Below, in pieces: positions 60,102 through 64,000 of a stretch of DNA of 64,000 bases. Position 1 is the stretch's first letter. Every line of letters starts with the position of its first letter. A program made the position numbers and the translations under genes. The stretch covers positions 248,001 through 312,000 of the forward strand of contig NZ_CP111037.1 in NCBI RefSeq assembly GCF_026248685.1. Direction: 5' to 3'. The DNA is from Haladaptatus caseinilyticus (GTDB lineage Archaea; Halobacteriota; Halobacteria; Halobacteriales; Haladaptataceae). Below the pieces are notes generated by a model, which ran no database searches, was not told the origin of the DNA, and worked only from the letters and a program-made list of their open reading frames with translations.

Positions 60102-60515
60102 ATGTCCGAACAAACAGACGACACGACAGGAACTGCCGTTTCCGAGACGACCGCCTTTAGAGTCGCCCGACTCCTGTACGGGGGCGTTCTCGTACTGACT
60201 GCCATCTCGGGACTTCGAAATATCGACGCGCAGGCAGGCTACGCCGAATCCAAGGGAATTCCGTTGCCGGAAGAGTCGGTCGTCTCCTCGCACGGCCTGC
60301 TACTTCTCGGCGGAATCGGTATCAGTATCTGGCGCCTCCCCGCGCTCGCAGCCAGCGCCGTCGTCGCGTTCTTCGTCGGCGTGACCCCGACGATACACGA
60401 CTACTGGGCACACGACGGACAGGAGCGGCAGAACGAGCGAAACCACTTCCTGAAAAACGCCGCCCTCGCGGGTGCGGCCCTCGCGTTCCTTGGGGTCGGG
60501 GAGAAAAAGAAGTAG
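60102..60515 (+). CDS. DoxX family membrane protein
   Basis: From the ATG at 60102 this 137-residue protein has four hydrophobic segments and DoxX features: VARLLYGGVLVLTAISGLRN, YAESKGIPLPEESVVSS, LLLLGGIGISIWRLPALAAS and VVAFFVGVTPTIHDYWAHDG. DoxX proteins are membrane parts of quinol or thiosulfate oxidoreductases or of redox-protection complexes. The redoxin gene upstream on the same strand fits a redox role. CTATAACT about 28 bases before the ATG supports the start. Confidence 0.88.
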   Translation: MSEQTDDTTGTAVSETTAFRVARLLYGGVLVLTAISGLRNIDAQAGYAESKGIPLPEESVVSSHGLLLLGGIGISIWRLPALAASAVVAFFVGVTPTIHDYWAHDGQERQNERNHFLKNAALAGAALAFLGVGEKKK

Positions 60516-60564
60516 AAGTTCGACTGCTCGGCCGTAGCGACCGACCGCATCTGCCGGAAGTGGC

Positions 60565-60795
60565 TCAGCGACGAACCCGTTCGACGCGCTTTTGCCCCCG
60601 TTCTTTTACTTGGTCGAATCGAGCGCGAGCGACCGGACGTTTTTCGCCGACGACCGCACCGACGAACGCACCGACGGCGCCGCCAGTGCTTGCCGCTCTG
60701 CTACTGATGAGTCCACCGAGACCACCGCCGATTGCCCCTCCGATTGCTGCGTGACGAGCACGACTGATAGCGCGCTCGATGCGAATGGAACGCAT
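60565..60795 (-). CDS. Glycine-zipper membrane protein
   Basis: From the ATG at 60795 this 76-residue protein reads MRSIRIERAISRARHAAIGG and then a glycine-zipper AIGGGLGGLISSRAASTGGA, VGAFVGAVVGEKRPVARARF. The two Gly-rich hydrophobic segments are framed by Arg/Lys-rich ends. Such proteins insert in membranes and may oligomerise. TTTATCC about 30 bases upstream supports the start. Function is unknown. Confidence 0.65.
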   Translation of the reverse strand: MRSIRIERAISRARHAAIGGAIGGGLGGLISSRAASTGGAVGAFVGAVVGEKRPVARARFDQVKERGQKRVERVRR

Positions 60796-60961
60796 GTCTA
60801 AAGCTAACGTCGTACAAACGGATAAATGATTCCTGAGAAAAAGACCGACGGACTGCCGCATCCCGTCGTAATTCACGGGATGTCGTTCGGATTGCTGAGC
60901 ACGGGCCACGTAATCACCGTCACAAACCTTTAGGCCGAAACCACACGAACCCAGACGCAAC

Positions 60962-62305
60962 GTGCCTGCACTCGAAGACCCCCTCGAAATCGGGGGTGTC
61001 GAACTGCCGAACCGCCTCTACCGCGCACCGCTACTCGAATGTGCCGGAAACGGCCCAAACGCGGTGGACACGCTAATTCGGGAACTCGAACCGGCCGCCG
61101 AGTCCGGAGTCGGCCTGATATGTCAGGGTGCGACGATCGTTCGTGGGGAAGGTGGCTGTGCCGCGCCGGGAATGACTCACGTTCACGACCCGAAATTCGT
61201 CTCGAAATTGGGCCGACTGACGGACGCGATCCACGGCCACGGGAGTAGGATTTTCGTTCAGTTGGAACACGGCGGGCTTCGGAGCATGGAGACGTGGCAT
61301 GCGGGCTATCGCGCCGAAAATCCGAACGTACGACAACTCGCCGTTTCGCGCCCACCTACCGTGCTCCGGGCACTCAGCCGAATCGGATTCCTGTCCTACG
61401 ATGCACACGTCCTCAGCACCGAGGAGGTGTATGACCTCGCTGCCGATTTCGGTCGGAGCGCCGAGTATGCCATCGACGCGGGCTACGACGGTGTTCACAT
61501 CGCCGGGGCGAACATGGGAATCGTCCAGCAGTTCCTCTCACCGTTTTACAACCGTCGAGACGACGAGTTCGGCGGATCGCTCGCCGAACGAACGAAATTC
61601 CTCGAAGTCGTTCACGGCGAGATTCGAAAACGCGTCGGCTCCGACGTGCCGATCGTGACGAAAGTGCCCGCCGAGACCACCGCACCGCCATTCGTTCGTC
61701 GGCATCTCTCCCTTAGCGACGGGGTTCGAATCTGCGATCGACTGGCGGAGGTTGGGTTCGACGCCCTGGTTCCGGTACAGGCATCCGTGTTCTGGGACGC
61801 GAGCATCGTGCGTGGCGCGTTTCCCGCTCGTGCGTGGCGTGACGAGCGATTCCGCGATGGCTATGCTGAGGCGTTCGGAAGCAAGACTCGGGGCGGTCTC
61901 GTCGCCGCGCTCAACTGGATACAATCGAGAAAATACGATTTCGAACCAGCCTGGAACCGGCCGTTTACCCGCCGGGTGACGGAACGAACTTCCGTTCCAG
62001 TGCTCGCGGAGGGCGGCATCCGAACCCGAGACGGGATCGATCGGCTACTCACGCATGGCGACTGTGACGCGGTCGGAATGGGACGCCCGTTTTACGCCGA
62101 GCCGCGACTTCCGGCGCGAATTCTCGAAACGGATGTCGAAAACGACCGAGCAGCGCGCGTCATCTGCGAGAACTGTAACAACTGTACCGTCCCACAGGCA
62201 ACCGGCGCTCACGGTGTGTGCCGAACACCGGATGTCCTCGAAAAACGAGGGACACTGCGGAAGGCAGGTGCCTACGGCCGGGGAGGCTCAGACAGCGAAC
62301 GTTGA
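60962..62305 (+). CDS. Old Yellow Enzyme-like NADH:flavin oxidoreductase
   Basis: This 447-residue FMN TIM-barrel enzyme reduces alkenes or unsaturated acids. It shows ELPNRLYRAPLLECAGNG, VQLEHGGLRSMETW, YDGVHIAGANMGIVQQFLSP and the domain-ending CNNCTVPQATGAHGVC with Cys residues that could ligate an iron-sulfur cluster. The usual FMN-binding HLxEHGR-like loops are present as DDEFGGSLAERTKF. The C-terminal Cys group resembles 2,4-dienoyl-CoA reductase relatives without their flavin-NAD domain. The GTG start at 60962 directly precedes family homology. A helicase gene follows 52 bases downstream. Confidence 0.88.
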   Translation: MPALEDPLEIGGVELPNRLYRAPLLECAGNGPNAVDTLIRELEPAAESGVGLICQGATIVRGEGGCAAPGMTHVHDPKFVSKLGRLTDAIHGHGSRIFVQLEHGGLRSMETWHAGYRAENPNVRQLAVSRPPTVLRALSRIGFLSYDAHVLSTEEVYDLAADFGRSAEYAIDAGYDGVHIAGANMGIVQQFLSPFYNRRDDEFGGSLAERTKFLEVVHGEIRKRVGSDVPIVTKVPAETTAPPFVRRHLSLSDGVRICDRLAEVGFDALVPVQASVFWDASIVRGAFPARAWRDERFRDGYAEAFGSKTRGGLVAALNWIQSRKYDFEPAWNRPFTRRVTERTSVPVLAEGGIRTRDGIDRLLTHGDCDAVGMGRPFYAEPRLPARILETDVENDRAARVICENCNNCTVPQATGAHGVCRTPDVLEKRGTLRKAGAYGRGGSDSER

Positions 62306-62357
62306 CCACCCGATGGAGTCGTAACGGGTATTCCACGGGGGACCCAATCAGGGAGCA

Positions 62358-64000
62358 GTGACCGACGAGGATATCGAGATTTCGGACGTATTTGACGCCG
62401 TCGAGGACATCGGTCGGCCGGTGCTCACCGCGGAGGAAGTCGCTCGGGTACTCGGCTGTTCCCACGAGGAAGCGAATCGTGCACTGGAACGGCTCGCGAA
62501 CGAACAGGAAGTCTCCCGTCTCGACGTGGAGCGCGACCCAGTCGTCTGGTTTCCGACGGAGTGGGAACGATTGGCCGACCGTGAACGAATCGTCGTCTTT
62601 CCGAAACGACGAGAAATCATCGCCGACCATCCCCGGCAGTTCACTCGGGCGCAACTCTCGCAGTTCGCGCACCTAACGGACACGACTCGTACCGGTGGGT
62701 ACAGCTATCGGATCCGTCAAGAGGATATCTGGTCCGCGCCGTACGACTCGCTCGAGACACTGATGCGAACGGTCAGACAGGTCCTACCGGAACCGTCGCC
62801 GGATTTGGAGGCGTTCGTCGAACAGCAGTGGAAACGCGCCAAGCAGTTCCGTCTATACACCCACGAGGACGACTACGTCGTTCTCGAAGCCGCGAGCGAT
62901 GACCTCATGGGAAACGTTGCACGACAGAAATTGGACGATAGCCACTTGCGTGCGCCGCTTTCGGATAACGAGAGTTGGGTGGCGGCAGAAAAGGTCGCGG
63001 AGGTCAAACGAATCCTCTACGAGGCGGGGTATCCAGTACAGGACGAGCGGGAGTTGGAATCGGGCGACGAACTGGACATCGATTGCTCGCTCGATCTGCG
63101 CAAATACCAGCGTGCGTGGGTGGAGGAGTTCGTGGACCTCAAATCCGGCGTCCTCGTCGGTCCGCCAGGAAGTGGAAAAACGGTTGCCGCGATGGGCGTT
63201 CTCGAAGCGATTTCAGGCGAAACGTTGGTCCTGGTTCCGAGTAGGGAGCTCGCCGGACAGTGGCGCGAGGAACTGCTGACTCACACCAGCCTCGCTCCGG
63301 AACAGGTCGGCGAATATCATGGCGGTGAAAAGAACGTCCGCCCGGTGACGATTGCGACCTACCAGACCGCAGGAATGGACAGGCATCGCCAGTTGTTCGA
63401 TCAGCGACGCTGGGGTCTCATCGTATATGATGAATGCCAGCACATTCCAAGCCGGGTCTTCCGCCGAAGTGCGAACCTCCAGAGCAAACATCGGCTCGGA
63501 CTGTCTGCCACCCCCGTTCGAGAGGACGACAAGGAAAAGGACATCTTCACCCTGATCGGTCCACCGATCGGGACGGATTGGGACGCCCTGTTCGAAGCCG
63601 GGTTCGTCGCCGAACCGGAGGTAGAAATCAGGTACGTCAGTTGGGACGACGAAACGTATCACGGCGAGTACGCCGACGCCGACCAGCGCGGAAAGCGTCA
63701 GGTGGCCGCATCGAACCCCGCGAAAGTGGACGAAATCCGCTATCTATTGGCCGAACACCCCACCGCGAAAGCGTTGGTGTTTGTGGAGTATCTGGAACAA
63801 GGAGCCGACATCTCGGAGGCGCTCTCCGTCCCGTTCATTAGCGGGGAGATGCCCCATCCGGAACGCGAGCGCCACTTACAGGCGTTCCGTGATGGCCGCC
63901 TCGACACGCTCGTCATCTCCCGCGTCGGGGACGAAGGGATCGACCTGCCGGATGCCGAACTCGCGGTCGTCGCCTCCGGACTCGGCGGGTCACGGCGACA
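62358..64000 (+). CDS. XPB/Ssl2-like DEAH helicase, partial (runs off window)
   Basis: This open frame from the GTG at 62358 reaches the window end after 547 codons. The first 260 residues form an N-terminal region with a winged-helix stretch (LTAEEVARVLGCSHEEANRA). The helicase core follows with Walker A VGPPGSGKT, motif Ia VLVPSRELAGQW, motif II VYDECQH (a DEAH variant), motif III GLSATP, and motifs around ALVFVEYL and VISRVGDEGIDLP. The XPB-type order and the RED-like charged segments fit DNA repair or transcription helicases of haloarchaea. The C-terminus lies outside the window. Confidence 0.88.
   Translation, partial: MTDEDIEISDVFDAVEDIGRPVLTAEEVARVLGCSHEEANRALERLANEQEVSRLDVERDPVVWFPTEWERLADRERIVVFPKRREIIADHPRQFTRAQLSQFAHLTDTTRTGGYSYRIRQEDIWSAPYDSLETLMRTVRQVLPEPSPDLEAFVEQQWKRAKQFRLYTHEDDYVVLEAASDDLMGNVARQKLDDSHLRAPLSDNESWVAAEKVAEVKRILYEAGYPVQDERELESGDELDIDCSLDLRKYQRAWVEEFVDLKSGVLVGPPGSGKTVAAMGVLEAISGETLVLVPSRELAGQWREELLTHTSLAPEQVGEYHGGEKNVRPVTIATYQTAGMDRHRQLFDQRRWGLIVYDECQHIPSRVFRRSANLQSKHRLGLSATPVREDDKEKDIFTLIGPPIGTDWDALFEAGFVAEPEVEIRYVSWDDETYHGEYADADQRGKRQVAASNPAKVDEIRYLLAEHPTAKALVFVEYLEQGADISEALSVPFISGEMPHPERERHLQAFRDGRLDTLVISRVGDEGIDLPDAELAVVASGLGGSRR

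Noticed and set aside
61715-61735. GGTTCGAATC resembling a tRNA T-loop
   Set aside because: It lies in the middle of the Old Yellow Enzyme-like gene and no acceptor, anticodon or D-arm fits around it.
1-64000. CRISPR arrays, intact insertion sequences, rRNA and tRNA genes
   Set aside because: No regularly spaced repeats, intact transposase genes, rRNA sequence or cloverleaf-capable stretches were found on reading both strands. Very diverged elements could be missed by eye.

Overview
The window is from a halophilic archaeon of the class Halobacteria. The proteins are rich in Asp and Glu. Many genes start at or close to a TATA-like box about 25-30 bases upstream, as in leaderless haloarchaeal transcripts. 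Many exported proteins carry twin-arginine signals. Several families are typical of haloarchaea: HTH-10/Bat regulators, HalOD1, DUF7344, DUF5518, KaiC-like ATPases and HFX_2341-type CARF regulators. A Haladaptatus-like genus is a guess; the sequence alone does not settle it. No rRNA, tRNA, CRISPR array or intact insertion sequence was found.

Layout. (1) 0-14.3 kb: a sugar or polyol utilisation locus (three Gfo/Idh/MocA dehydrogenases, a TIM-barrel isomerase, a PIG-L deacetylase, a complete CUT1-type ABC importer, an MlrC-like M81 protein, a frameshifted glucose dehydrogenase and a ROK kinase). It is interrupted by an orc1/cdc6 gene with an origin-like intergenic region. (2) 14.3-21.7 kb: ethanolamine ammonia-lyase eutB-eutC-eutA, two related small genes, small regulators and a deoxyribosyltransferase-like protein. 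(3) 21.7-36 kb: small signalling proteins (HTH-10, HalOD1, DUF7344, ArsR-like, zinc fingers) on both sides of genes for exported proteins (two ferritin-like proteins, a DsbA-like lipoprotein, a DUF4397 protein and a Thr/Ser-rich stalk protein). (4) 36-38.9 kb: at least four decayed pieces of a SprT-like gene with its overlapping zinc-ribbon partner. (5) 39-64 kb: denser, more GC-rich, better preserved DNA. It holds an ABC-2 exporter pair, an adhesin-like CARDB protein, a CARF-type regulator, two copies of a KaiC-like ATPase plus receiver module, a Rieske protein, MFS and chromate transporters, a glutathionyl-hydroquinone reductase-like protein, an acyl-CoA synthetase, a NosD-like beta-helix protein, a redoxin, DoxX, an Old Yellow Enzyme relative and the start of an XPB-like helicase.

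The left 39 kb looks like accessory DNA: an orc gene, many broken genes, long gaps and mixed base composition. The right 25 kb looks like ordinary chromosome. Signals not explained by genes include a 19-bp palindrome (GTTAGTATAnTATACTAAC) that recurs in intergenic DNA, a 26-bp box shared by two exported-protein genes, an origin-like element beside orc1, and the nested SprT/zinc-ribbon remnants. No single undescribed system is proven. The best candidates are the duplicated KaiC/atypical-receiver module and the exported ferritin-like/DsbA-like/DUF4397 cluster with its surrounding one-domain regulators.
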